Below are positions 55,447 to 63,290 of a stretch of 64,000 nt of DNA, piece by piece (within the stretch, counting starts at the first letter, position 1; each line of letters opens with the position of its first letter). Position numbers and translations under genes: made by a program. Source of the stretch: JADLHS01 sp044225555 (GTDB lineage Bacteria; Verrucomicrobiota; Verrucomicrobiia; Limisphaerales; JADLHS01); the NCBI GenBank assembly GCA_044225555.1, contig JBGAIM010000016.1, positions 1 through 64,000 on the forward strand. The letters run 5' to 3'. The notes beneath the pieces are model-generated. The model had not been told where the DNA came from and made no database searches. It saw nothing but the letters and a program-made list of their open reading frames with translations.

Positions 55447-55474
55447 TGTTTGCTCACGCCGCGCAACCCTTCAT

Positions 55475-55552
55475 GCAGCGAACCCGGCATGTCACCGTGG
55501 TTGGCAATCATTGCGTCCCGTGTGCCGGGTCGCTGAGCTTGAGTCGTTAGGG
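55475..55552. other. Right half of an interrupted attC site
   Basis: GCAGCGAACCCGGCA (55475-55489) pairs with TGCCGGGTCGCTGAGC (55523-55538) with one extra base, then comes a 7-base spacer and the R' core GTTAGGG (55546-55552). The matching R'' core lies on the other side of the IS at 54175-54181. Confidence 0.6.
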
Positions 55553-55554
55553 CA

Positions 55555-55902
55555 ATGAAAAGAGCACTGCCAATTCTATCGCTGCCTGTTTTGCTAGTAG
55601 GGTGTTTGCACTTGCCGACTCACAGTGATTTTGTTCAGGGTTTCACCAGAATCACTCCGCCAATTCAGATGGAAACGAATCTTTTCTTCCTGCCCATTGG
55701 TGATGGTGGAACGAGGCCTGGCAGATTCACGGATGCGAAAGGGCGAGTGATTGACTATTATATTGATCATCGCATTGACACAAAGACACCCGGGGACATT
55801 TATCTGTACCAGTATCCGGACGAGCATTTCTGGAGTTACGTTCGCATTAAGAACAAAGCCGCATTCATTCAAAAGTTCGGTCATGAAGAATGGTTTCAAT
55901 GA
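55555..55902 (+). CDS. Putative cassette-borne lipoprotein
   Basis: 115 residues, starting 3 bases after an attC core and ending 4 bases before the next attC, which is typical of an integron cassette. The signal MKRALPILSLPVLLVGC carries the lipobox LLVGC. The mature part (FFLPIGDGGTRPGRFTDAKGRVIDYYIDHRID ... DIYLYQYPDEHFWSYVRIKNKAAF) is aromatic-rich and probably beta; I recognise no family. It is a single-gene cassette without its own promoter. Function unknown. Confidence 0.72.
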   Translation: MKRALPILSLPVLLVGCLHLPTHSDFVQGFTRITPPIQMETNLFFLPIGDGGTRPGRFTDAKGRVIDYYIDHRIDTKTPGDIYLYQYPDEHFWSYVRIKNKAAFIQKFGHEEWFQ

Positions 55903-55905
55903 TCT

Positions 55906-56006
55906 GCCCTAACAAATCGCTGCAGCCAACGCCGGTTGGCGCTGGCAGGTCCGCATTCGCGGGCCACGTCACTGGTCCGGCGTGGCTGAGCTTTTGTCGT
56001 TAGGCG
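55906..56006 (+). other. Integron attC recombination site (complete)
   Basis: R'' GCCCTAAC (55906-55913), a 4-base spacer, L'' CGCTGCAGCC, a central imperfect palindrome, L' GGCTGAGC (55984-55991), and R' GTTAGGC (55999-56005). L'' carries one extra base relative to L', the usual unpaired base that sets orientation. About 100 bases long, it sits between two short ORFs, as expected. Confidence 0.8.
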
Positions 56007-56018
56007 TCATCACACCCC

Positions 56019-56312
56019 ATGCGATACAGATGCCAGAAGTGCGGAGTTGAGGAGTGGAGAGGCTACTTTCCGCAGCGCTTCTTCCACATCCGTTACGCAC
56101 TCTTTCACGGCGTTGCGCTTGGGGTTTCGTCCATCATCGTGAGCAGCGTATTCGAGCGCATCGGGCGCGACCCACACGGATTTGCGACGCTGCCTGCGTG
56201 TCTCGTTGTCATGTTGGTCATTTACGGAGTGGCCGTGCTTGTAGAGCAGTGTATTGTTGCAGCACGAGGTTGCACCGGTTGTCAGTCACACAGTTTATGC
56301 ATCACGAAATGA
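56019..56312 (+). CDS. Cassette-borne zinc-ribbon membrane protein
   Basis: 97 residues, starting 13 bases after the attC. The start MRYRCQKCGVEEWRG and the end ARGCTGCQSHSLC each hold a CxxC pair, together able to bind one zinc. Two hydrophobic segments lie between (ALFHGVALGVSSIIVSSVF and LPACLVVMLVIYGVAVLV), so it is a small membrane protein with both ends on the same side. The stop is overlapped by a following core motif, GCCTAAC (56310-56316), after which the attC is not complete. Function unknown. Confidence 0.7.
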   Translation: MRYRCQKCGVEEWRGYFPQRFFHIRYALFHGVALGVSSIIVSSVFERIGRDPHGFATLPACLVVMLVIYGVAVLVEQCIVAARGCTGCQSHSLCITK

Positions 56313-56360
56313 CGCCTAACCAGAGGATAGGCTGCGTGTTTTGCTCCGACCATGGAAACT

Positions 56361-57386
56361 TCAGGCTGTGGGTGCGGTCTTGAGTGTTGCGCGTTCCTCG
56401 TACTCCTGTAAGGAGGGTAGTTTCATCAGCGCTCGTTTCGCGTAGGCGCGATGGACGGCCTTGCTGTTGTGTCCGAGCGCTTCCTGTGCGAAGCGTTCGG
56501 GATAGCCGCAAATCTTCGCTCGTTCGGCCCAGGCGTAGCGGTAGGAATGCAAGGTGACTCCATGGATGCCTAACTGCCGGCATCGTGACCGGAATTCTGT
56601 GGCGCGATCTCCAGCTCTCACGGTTGCTAGATAAGGAAATAACAATCCTTCGGCGGGTAAATCCTTGAACAGGTTTAACGCATCTGCACCCAAATGCACA
56701 ATCACCGGCACACCGGTTTTCTTGCGGCTGAAGCTCACCGTCCCGTTTTGCCAGTCCACGTCCTCACCTTTCAAGATGGCAATGTCACCCTGACTCGCCC
56801 CCAAGTGCCAGCACAACTGGTAAAGGGCTTTGCGTTCCGGGTTCACTTCGGCAGCGAGGATTTTCTGATGCTCCGCCAGTGTGATGGCTCGTTTCTCCTT
56901 GAAGGTCACAGCGGGCCATTGGCGCTTGGGAATCAGCGGCCACGGTAGCCAGTTCATGTCCACACAGAAGTTGTGCAAGCGTCGTAGGTAAACGTTCGTG
57001 GAGACTTTGCCTGCTTGCAGGGCGGCTAGCAGGAGTTCGCCGGGCGTCTCAATGATGATGCGTCCCAGCAGTGGGACAAAGGCTCGGTCTTTGGCAGCAG
57101 TTCGCCAGCGGTGTTGATTCGCGCCAAGTTTGGTGTTGATCAAGGCGTCGAGCGCGTTCTGCCAGGTGCGCGTGGCCGTGCCGTTGTCGGTGCCCGCTAG
57201 ATATGCTTTGGCGATTTGGAGATTGAGCACCGGTTGGCGTTCGGCCTGATTCTTGGCTTCGACAATTTGACGGGCTTCGTGCTTGTCGGCGGTGCCGAGG
57301 CTGGTGCGTTTGCCGGTGGTGGTGTCCACACAATAGAAGGCGTTGTTGCGAATACCACGGCGAATTAAGCGATAACGAGTCTTCAT
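56361..57386 (-). CDS. Tyrosine recombinase / integrase
   Basis: 341 residues. The N-terminal arm and core-binding regions span residues 1-160, the catalytic domain residues 165-325. Visible catalytic residues are the HSYR box (His280, Arg283), His306 in LGHNS and the nucleophile Tyr315 in HRAYAK. The first catalytic Arg is not in its usual place: the motif reads GASQGDIAIL, with Gln where G-x-R is expected. The gene reads leftward, with its start 154 bases from the right att repeat, so it should drive integration and excision of this element. The remnant at 50546-50891 is a homologue. Confidence 0.9.
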   Translation of the reverse strand: MKTRYRLIRRGIRNNAFYCVDTTTGKRTSLGTADKHEARQIVEAKNQAERQPVLNLQIAKAYLAGTDNGTATRTWQNALDALINTKLGANQHRWRTAAKDRAFVPLLGRIIIETPGELLLAALQAGKVSTNVYLRRLHNFCVDMNWLPWPLIPKRQWPAVTFKEKRAITLAEHQKILAAEVNPERKALYQLCWHLGASQGDIAILKGEDVDWQNGTVSFSRKKTGVPVIVHLGADALNLFKDLPAEGLLFPYLATVRAGDRATEFRSRCRQLGIHGVTLHSYRYAWAERAKICGYPERFAQEALGHNSKAVHRAYAKRALMKLPSLQEYEERATLKTAPTA

Positions 57387-58002
57387 GGTTGTTTGTGCAA
57401 CCGCGAAGATATGGCGAGCCGATTCCGCAGAGTTAAGGAGTAGTGGGCGAGTAAGGCCCGGTTACGCTCAGCTCTGACGGAGTGGGAATTTTGGTGTCCG
57501 CTTTGGTGTCCGTTTGGACTCCCAAACCTCCTAAACTACTGAAGCACACGCATCAAAGAATGGAGGCGAGGGTCGGAATCGAACGAAAAGTGACGCTTTC
57601 GACGCGCATCGTCGTCCAATCACAACTCCCGCATTCACAGCCCTGACGAATGACAGGCTACGTAAACGCCTGTAAAATAGGGCTGATCTGCGCTCTTCGT
57701 CAAGTCCACTAAAACTCGTCAACTACTCGCGAACAAGTCTGCGACAACTCAGCCATTGGTGAGTTGCTGGCACTTTTGCTGGCACTCATTTTTAGCGAAG
57801 GCGAGAGTCGGATTTCATCACTCGCCTAAATCTGGTGCTCGTTTCAGCATCCTTCGCTGAAGCTTTCCGTCTTGTTCATCCCGCATCTGCCCGCGCCTCT
57901 GGTTGCTCCGCGCAACCTCGCGCCAGCGGACGAGACATCTTCTCGCCCGCTGTCACTCTGTTGCTAATGCTCCGCCGCCCGGCGGCACAGGCAGACGCGG
58001 GT
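57387..58002. other. Non-coding region with the right att site and paired repeats
   Basis: No supported gene. It contains a doubled TTTGGTGTCCG motif (57490-57512), the right att-like repeat (57540-57581), a doubled GCTGGCACT motif at period 12 (57768-57788), and a degenerate third att-like site (57794-57815; GCGAAGGCGAGAGTCGGA). The pairing of a 12-base doublet with each att-like site recurs at 51010 and 51190. Confidence 0.5.
57540..57581. repeat. Right att-like direct repeat
   Basis: Partner of 51057-51098; the last 24 bases (57558-57581) are identical and the preceding 18 mostly so. It lies 154 bases upstream of the intact integrase start. Minus-strand reading resembles a tRNA 3' end. 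Confidence 0.7.
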
Positions 58003-58078
58003 GCGTTTCGTCAGGAGCGGGGCTGCTCTCTCGGGGCGGAGGTGAAGAGAGCAGTCCCGCTCCTTCAGAACGAAACGC
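58003..58078 (+). promoter_or_regulatory. Long leader hairpin upstream of the RadC-like gene
   Basis: GCGTTTCG, then AGGAGCGGGGCTGCTCTCT, pairs with AGAGAGCAGTCCCGCTCCT, then CGAAACGC, giving a stem of about 27 bp with a small bulge and a 14-base loop. It ends 5 bases before the RadC-like ATG and would hide or expose its ribosome-binding region. Confidence 0.65.
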
Positions 58079-58083
58079 AAAAC

Positions 58084-58629
58084 ATGAACACAACGGAAAA
58101 CCTCATCGCCACTGGATGCCCTACAGCCGCTCTGCAACCACAGAACAAGATCGTCAAACCCATCAAGTTTCCACCACAACCGCAGGAGTGGAAAATCGTA
58201 TCACTTCGTGAATGTCCCACCCCCGACACCATGCAACAGTGCGAGACGCCGGATCAGGCAGCCGCCTTTTGGCGAACACATATCGCGACTCATCCTTATT
58301 TCAATTCTGAATGTGAATGTCTGGTGGTGTTCATCCTTAACACCCGTCGGCGCATCAAAGGTCACTATCTGGTGTCCATTGGAACGATGGATACCATTCT
58401 CTGTCATCCCAGGGAGGTATTTCGGTTAGCCATCATGGCGAGTGCCGCCGCCATTATCATTGCGCACAATCATCCGAGCGGTGAGGCCACCCCATCCGAA
58501 GCCGACATCAAAATCACCCGCGACCTCATTCGAGCCGGTCAACTTCTCAAAATCGAAGTTCTTGACCACATCGTCATCGGGAATCCGACGTATTCATCAT
58601 TGCGATCATTGGGCTTCTTCTATTCTTAA
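58084..58629 (+). CDS. RadC-like JAB/MPN-domain protein
   Basis: 181 residues from the ATG at 58084 (MNTTENLIATGCPTA); the open frame before it runs through a hairpin. Residues 60-181 are the RadC JAB domain: ECLVVFILNTRRRIKGHYLVSIGTMD, the metal-binding AHNHPSGEATPSEADI (HxHx with downstream Asp) and LEVLDHIVIG-like LKIEVLDHIVIG. The helix-hairpin-helix part of classical RadC is missing. Short forms of this kind are frequent on plasmids and integrative elements. It lies just outside the right att repeat, so it may belong to a neighbouring element. Confidence 0.85.
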   Translation: MNTTENLIATGCPTAALQPQNKIVKPIKFPPQPQEWKIVSLRECPTPDTMQQCETPDQAAAFWRTHIATHPYFNSECECLVVFILNTRRRIKGHYLVSIGTMDTILCHPREVFRLAIMASAAAIIIAHNHPSGEATPSEADIKITRDLIRAGQLLKIEVLDHIVIGNPTYSSLRSLGFFYS

Positions 58630-58752
58630 CAGCGGGCGTCGAGAACCTCCATTTTACAGAATTGGCGCAGGTAGCGTGGATGGGTTGCCAAGTCTTTAGG
58701 GCGCAACAACATCTCTCTCGCCGCCGAAACGCAGTTTGCACCCAATGGCATC

Positions 58753-59061
58753 GTGAGCCGAACCGTATTGCGCACCGCAAATGCCCGCGTTGTTTTGTTT
58801 GGTTTCTCCGAAGGGCAGGAACTGACTGAACACACTTCAACACAACATGTGCTCATTCAGATTCTGTCGGGGGAATGCGAGTTCTCGCTTGCTGGCAAGC
58901 CGCACTCCGCGAAAGCCGGCGACATGATTTACATGCCACCAAGCCTGCCCCACGCGGTCAAAGCCACCAAGCAATTCTCGATGCTGCTGACGCTGATGAA
59001 GCCTGAACCGGCGAATATGGGGATTCCTGAGATCAAGCGCGCGTCTGCTGTAACAGCGTGA
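58753..59061 (+). CDS. Cupin-domain protein
   Basis: 102 residues from a GTG at 58753. The single cupin barrel has the metal motif region FGFSEGQELTEHTSTQHVLIQILSGECEFSL and the second motif AGDMIYMPPSLPHAVKA. Codons in the same frame back to about 58675 still read like the family's N-terminus (LAAETQFAPNGIV), but a stop at 58672 blocks it and no ATG exists, so the gene may be slightly truncated at the edge of the mobile region. Such cupins often accompany DUF2249 genes near anaerobic respiration operons; a metal- or redox-sensing role is inference. Confidence 0.75.
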   Translation: MSRTVLRTANARVVLFGFSEGQELTEHTSTQHVLIQILSGECEFSLAGKPHSAKAGDMIYMPPSLPHAVKATKQFSMLLTLMKPEPANMGIPEIKRASAVTA

Positions 59062-59071
59062 AATTCGCAAT

Positions 59072-59593
59072 ATGAGCACCAAAACAATTACGCTCGACGT
59101 TCGCGACGACATCCGTGCCGGTCGCGAACCCTTCTCGAAAATCATGACCGCAACCGCGGCATTGCAGGCAAATGACCAACTGCTCCTGATTGCGCCATTC
59201 GAGCCGAAGCCGTTGTTCGACGTGCTTCGCAAACAGGGTTTTGGTCATAGTGCAAAAGTCCTGGATTCCGGCGATTGGGAAGTCTTGTTCGCGCGCCACT
59301 CTGCTGCATCAGGAGTCAGTCCCCAAGTTACCACGGCAGCGGAGGGTTTGCACAGCGGGGTGGTTTCACGCGACAGCAAGGTCGTGGATGTTGATGCGCG
59401 CGGACTCGAACCGCCCCAGCCTCTGGTGACGATTCTTGAAGCGCTCGCAACGCTACCGGCTGATGCGGAACTTCGCGCCAGGACCGACCGCAGGCCCATG
59501 CATCTTTACCCGCAATTGGAGCAACGCGGCTTTGTCGGCGAAACCGAGGAACAAACTGATGGAAGCTACCTTACCCATATCCGCCGCACCTGA
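59072..59593 (+). CDS. Double DUF2249-domain protein
   Basis: 173 residues. Two copies of the small DUF2249 fold: residues 3-75 (LDVRDDIRAGREPFSKIM ... LLLIAPFEPKPLFDVLRKQGF) and 105-170 (VDVDARGLEPPQPLVTILEALATLPADAELRARTDRRPMHLYPQLEQRGF). The domain is related to SirA/TusA-like proteins and is usually encoded near nitrogen-oxide or sulfur respiration genes. It overlaps the start of the membrane protein gene (59559) and follows the cupin by 10 bases. Confidence 0.85.
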   Translation: MSTKTITLDVRDDIRAGREPFSKIMTATAALQANDQLLLIAPFEPKPLFDVLRKQGFGHSAKVLDSGDWEVLFARHSAASGVSPQVTTAAEGLHSGVVSRDSKVVDVDARGLEPPQPLVTILEALATLPADAELRARTDRRPMHLYPQLEQRGFVGETEEQTDGSYLTHIRRT

Positions 59594-60989
59594 CGTGCGC
59601 GCTGCTAAGCCAAAACAAGCCCGCGCTGCCGCACCGTCGGTGAGCCTGCCGTTGCGCTTCATGCTTACGGGATTGGTGGCGTTGTTGGGTGCGGTTGGGT
59701 GGATCATCGCCAGACCGTCTATTCTGGCGAGCTACCACTATAACCAATACGTCATCGCCGCAACGCATCTGGTGGTCCTCGGATTCATCTGCACCGTGGT
59801 CATGGGCGCGATGTATCAACTCGTGCCCGTGGCGCTCGAAACGAAACTTTACAGCGAGCGACTGGCGAAATGGCAGTTCGTAATTCATGTCATCGGCTTT
59901 GTCGGCATGGTCTGGATGTTCAACGTTTGGGACATGAAACAAGTCGGTCACTTCGGCTCGGCACTGGCGCTGGGCGTGGGGCTGTTCGTTTACAACATGG
60001 CACGAACGCTCTGGCGTGTGCCGAAATGGAGCATCGTGGCCACCGCCATCACTGCTGCGCTGACTTGGTTTTCCCTGACGATTCTTGTGGGCTTGTCCAT
60101 TGCGGCAGCCAAATGCGCCTACGAATCCACTGAGGGATTGGCAACGGCAGAGGGCGTGAAACAAGTGGTCGGCGGGTTGCAAGTGGTGGCGGGCATCGTT
60201 TCCCGTTTCGACGCCATTGGCGCGATGCATGCGCATGCCCATCTCGGAGTGGTGGGATTCTTCGTGATGCTCATCGTCGGCGTATCGTATCGGCTGATTC
60301 CGATGTTCACCCTAACCGAAGTGCAGAGCACACGGCGCGCGGCGCTCTCGATTCTGCTGCTGAACATCGGATTGGCCGGCTCAGTCGTGACGATTCTATT
60401 GCGCAGCCCGCTGAAGATTGCGTTCGCGGCTATCGCGGTGAGTGGTCTGGCGTCGTTCGGCTGGGAACTCCGCGCCATGTTGCGCGCCCGCAAACGTCCG
60501 GTGTTGGATTGGGGGCTGAAGAGTTTTCTAGTCGCCGCTGCAATGTTGATTCCGGTTTGCTTGCTAGCGCTGGTGCTCTCTTGGCCGACGCTGCCCATGA
60601 ACCAATTCTTCGGCATGTTGGAGAATGTCTATGGCTTCCTCGGTCTCTTCGGAGTGGTGACACTCGCGATTCTTGGAATGCTTCACAAGATTCTGCCGTT
60701 CTTGGTCTGGTTCGGCGTTTACAGTCCACATGTTGGACGCGCGCAATTGCCGCTCACCTCGCAGATGGTTTCTGAACGGGCGCAAGCAAGCGGGCTGGTT
60801 GCCTACTTTGCCGGTTTGCTGGTCATCTCAATAGCGATTTTGCATGAGAGTGAACTTTGGGTGCGCGTGGGCGGAGTGCTGTTGCTTGCGAGCCTGGTCA
60901 TGTTCGGATTCAACGCAATCAAAGTGTTCTCCCACTTTCGCAAACCCCAGCTTAGACCTTTGCCCACCACCAAACCCGCCGTTGTATGA
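59559..60989 (+). CDS. Multi-pass membrane protein related to haem-copper oxidase subunit I / NnrS
   Basis: 476 residues from the ATG at 59559 (MEATLPISAAPDV). About 12 membrane helices are visible. Conserved His sites suited to haem or metal binding lie in YVIAATHLVVLGFICTVVMG and GAMHAHAHLGVVGFFVMLIVG, and MLHKILPFLVW is another His-containing helix. This resembles cbb3/NO-reductase-type subunit I proteins, yet it lacks a clear six-His set, so I call it only related. It overlaps the DUF2249 gene by 35 bases and the DUF59 gene by 4, indicating tight coupling in the operon. Confidence 0.7.
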   Translation: MEATLPISAAPDVRAAKPKQARAAAPSVSLPLRFMLTGLVALLGAVGWIIARPSILASYHYNQYVIAATHLVVLGFICTVVMGAMYQLVPVALETKLYSERLAKWQFVIHVIGFVGMVWMFNVWDMKQVGHFGSALALGVGLFVYNMARTLWRVPKWSIVATAITAALTWFSLTILVGLSIAAAKCAYESTEGLATAEGVKQVVGGLQVVAGIVSRFDAIGAMHAHAHLGVVGFFVMLIVGVSYRLIPMFTLTEVQSTRRAALSILLLNIGLAGSVVTILLRSPLKIAFAAIAVSGLASFGWELRAMLRARKRPVLDWGLKSFLVAAAMLIPVCLLALVLSWPTLPMNQFFGMLENVYGFLGLFGVVTLAILGMLHKILPFLVWFGVYSPHVGRAQLPLTSQMVSERAQASGLVAYFAGLLVISIAILHESELWVRVGGVLLLASLVMFGFNAIKVFSHFRKPQLRPLPTTKPAVV

Positions 60990-61291
60990 ATACGAATCCA
61001 CCCACCGAAGCTGCCGTTCTCGACGCCCTGCGCCAGGTGCTCGATCCCGAGATCGGCATGAATATCGTGGAGCTTGGGTTGATCTACGACGTGAAAATCA
61101 CCGGCGACGATGTGCGCGTGGCGATGACCCTCACCACCGCAGGCTGCCCGATGGGTGAAAGTATCCGTGGCGGCGCGGAAATCGCCTTGCTCAATCTGGA
61201 AGGCGTTTCTTCCGCTTTTGTTGAACTCGTATTCGATCCACCGTGGCATCCGGGAATGATTTCGCAAAATGCTGCGTCGTCATCGGTTTGA
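60986..61291 (+). CDS. DUF59/MIP18-family metal-sulfur cluster assembly factor
   Basis: 101 residues, overlapping the previous stop (ATGA). It matches the SufT/PaaD-like family: VLDALRQVLDPEIGMNIVELGLIYDVKI at the start, the conserved TTAGCPM with the functional Cys, and VELVFDPPWHPGMIS at the end. These proteins help insert Fe-S clusters into client enzymes; here the molybdopterin oxidoreductase downstream is the obvious client. It lies in the middle of the operon. Confidence 0.92.
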   Translation: MNTNPPTEAAVLDALRQVLDPEIGMNIVELGLIYDVKITGDDVRVAMTLTTAGCPMGESIRGGAEIALLNLEGVSSAFVELVFDPPWHPGMISQNAASSSV

Positions 61292-61319
61292 ACCGTTTCA
61301 TCCCTACACAAAACAAAAC

Positions 61320-61631
61320 ATGAACACAAACATCGAAACTGAAAAGCTCCTCGGCCCGGATCGCGTCATGGACGTGCGTCCGATTCCTTGCTCCGTCAAA
61401 CACGGACTCATCATTCGCACCTGGCTCGAAATGTCGGTCGGCGATCACTTCATTCTCCTGAACGACCACGATCCTGTGCCGCTCTACTACCAGTTTGCGG
61501 CGCAATGGCCGGGCGCGTTCACGTGGGAACATCTGGTCAAAGGCCCGGAAGAATTCCGCGTGAAAATCACCAAGTTGCGCGCTGTGGTGGATGTGGCGCA
61601 GATGGTGTCCGGCAGTTGCGGGCATCATTGA
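61320..61631 (+). CDS. DUF2249-domain protein
   Basis: 103 residues from the ATG at 61320 (MNTNIETEKLLGPDRVMDVRPIPCSVKHG). One DUF2249 domain: MDVRPIPCSVKHGLIIRTWLEM, then FILLNDHDPVPLYYQFAAQWPGAFTWEHL, where the HDP turn and aromatic helix are family-typical. The tail ends GSCGHH, a Cys/His motif that could bind a metal. It is the second DUF2249 protein of the operon. Confidence 0.88.
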   Translation: MNTNIETEKLLGPDRVMDVRPIPCSVKHGLIIRTWLEMSVGDHFILLNDHDPVPLYYQFAAQWPGAFTWEHLVKGPEEFRVKITKLRAVVDVAQMVSGSCGHH

Positions 61632-61654
61632 GAAGTCAAATCTCCGGCGCAGTC

Positions 61655-63283
61655 ATGCATTCCTTGACCCAGGTCAAGGTCATGGCTGTAGCCGGCGGTA
61701 AACTGCGACCCTCAATGAACCTTGCGCTGCGTCACCTGCCTGTTCTGGTCGCGTTGTTCGTCGCGACGGATCTTTCCGCCCAACCTGCATCCCCAACGGT
61801 CGCCGCATCACCTGCCGGGCGTGCCGTTTACGACCAGCACTGCGCCGCCTGCCATGGCGCGAATGGTGATGGGAATGGCCCGGCCTCAGTGTGGCTCTAT
61901 CCCAAGCCGCGGAACTTCAGCGCCGGCCAGTTCAAAATCAAATCCACACCGGGTCAGGCGTTGCCTACCGATGAGGATCTGTTTCAATCCGTCACGCGCG
62001 GCCTGGCCGGCAGTTCCATGCCGAGCTTTTCCTACCTGACCGAACCGGAGCGACGCGATGTGGTGAAGTATGTCAAATACCTGACGGCCCGCACGGACGG
62101 TTCTGGAAACCGCGTCAACGTCTTTGAACAAGCAGCGGCGAACAACCAGCTTGCCCAACCCGTCGTTGTGCCGCCCGAGCCTGCCGCGGGTGTGCAGGAA
62201 CTCACTTTGGGCCGGGACGTTTTCAAAAAGATGCAGTGCGCGTTGTGCCACGGCGAGACTGGTGCGGGCGACGGGCCGCAAGTGCCCACACTCAAGGACG
62301 CCTCGGGGTTGCCGGTGCGCCCGCGCGATTTCAACACCGGCCTCTTTCGTGGCGGGCACACGGGACAGGACCTTTACCTGCGCATCAACAACGGTCTGCC
62401 CGGCACGCCGATGATTCCCTACGGTGAGGATGTGTTGAAACCCAGCGAGCGCTGGGCGCTGGTTCACTACATTCAATCCCTGCGAAGGACGGACGTTTCC
62501 GTCAACGACCTGCTCGCTCCAGAAGACAATACGATTCGCGTGCGCAAAGTTGCCAAGCTCCCGACTGATCCGATGGCGGCTTCGTGGGAGTCAGTTGACC
62601 CGGCTCGCGTCCCGCTCAACCCACTCTGGCCTGAGCCCAATCAGGTTTACGCCGTGGCAGTGTCCGCAATGACCGATGGCAAGCAACTGGCCGTGTTGCT
62701 GCAATGGCGCGATGAACTGCCGCACAACACCGCCATTCGCGTCCAGGACTTTCAGGATGCCGCAGCAATCCAGTTTTCCATGACCGAAGGCTACGGTTTC
62801 CTCGGCATGGGCGACGTTCAGCATCCGGTGAACCTCTGGCAATGGAAAGCCGGCTGGCAGGCCGAGGCCGAACAGGGCCACCCGCCGGACATGGACTCGG
62901 TCTATCAATCCATGCACGTGGACAGGTGGACCTTCACCAATTACAACACCGCCGCCAGCTCGGGCAATGTGACTTCGCAACCGCACAAGTCGCCCATCGA
63001 AGATGCCAACGCGCGCGGCTTCGGTTCGTTCACCTCGCAGCCGATGGCGCAACAGAACGTGGGCGGCAAGGGCATCTGGCACGACGGATTTTGGAGCGTC
63101 GTTTTCATCCGCGACCTGAAATCAAAAGACAAGGAAGACGTGCAATTAGCCAAAGTCAGATCCGTCCCGATTGCGTTCGCCATCTGGAACGGCGAACAGG
63201 GCGACCGCAACGGCCGCAAGATGATCAGCAACTGGTTTCAACTGGTCTTCGATGACGCGAAAGCAAGGACGGCTCAACGCTGA
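61655..63283 (+). CDS. Dihaem cytochrome c fused to an ethylbenzene-dehydrogenase-type haem domain
   Basis: About 542 residues from the ATG at 61655; ATGs at 61682 and 61715 are alternatives, the last giving the neatest signal peptide (MNLALRHLPVLVALFVATDLSAQ). Two c-type haem sites, CAACHG and CALCHG, with distal Met regions (GSSMPSF, GTPMIPYG). From about residue 310 the protein becomes a beta-sandwich of the EB_dh type that binds haem b in the gamma subunits of type II DMSO-reductase-family enzymes (ELPHNTAIRV, DAAAIQFSM, WQWKAGWQ). It should carry electrons between the quinol/cytochrome pool and the catalytic subunit encoded next. Confidence 0.85.
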   Translation: MHSLTQVKVMAVAGGKLRPSMNLALRHLPVLVALFVATDLSAQPASPTVAASPAGRAVYDQHCAACHGANGDGNGPASVWLYPKPRNFSAGQFKIKSTPGQALPTDEDLFQSVTRGLAGSSMPSFSYLTEPERRDVVKYVKYLTARTDGSGNRVNVFEQAAANNQLAQPVVVPPEPAAGVQELTLGRDVFKKMQCALCHGETGAGDGPQVPTLKDASGLPVRPRDFNTGLFRGGHTGQDLYLRINNGLPGTPMIPYGEDVLKPSERWALVHYIQSLRRTDVSVNDLLAPEDNTIRVRKVAKLPTDPMAASWESVDPARVPLNPLWPEPNQVYAVAVSAMTDGKQLAVLLQWRDELPHNTAIRVQDFQDAAAIQFSMTEGYGFLGMGDVQHPVNLWQWKAGWQAEAEQGHPPDMDSVYQSMHVDRWTFTNYNTAASSGNVTSQPHKSPIEDANARGFGSFTSQPMAQQNVGGKGIWHDGFWSVVFIRDLKSKDKEDVQLAKVRSVPIAFAIWNGEQGDRNGRKMISNWFQLVFDDAKARTAQR

Positions 63284-63290
63284 ATTCACC

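Larger units (their letters stand above)
54190..55474 (-). mobile_element. IS110/IS1111-type insertion sequence interrupting an attC site
   Basis: The left end follows the attC core ATCTAAC+GCAAG (54175-54186), and the right end precedes the other attC half (55475-55552, ending in GTTAGGG). ATGCA occurs at both joints (54187-54191 and 55473-55477). Only about 30 bases precede the transposase start, but about 110 non-coding bases follow its stop, which is the layout of the IS1111 group. Ends are estimated to within a few bases. Confidence 0.65.

Noticed and set aside
61388..61654. N-terminal extension of the cytochrome c gene
   Set aside because: It overlaps the second DUF2249 gene in another frame. 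A signal peptide and the first haem site lie correctly placed after later ATGs.
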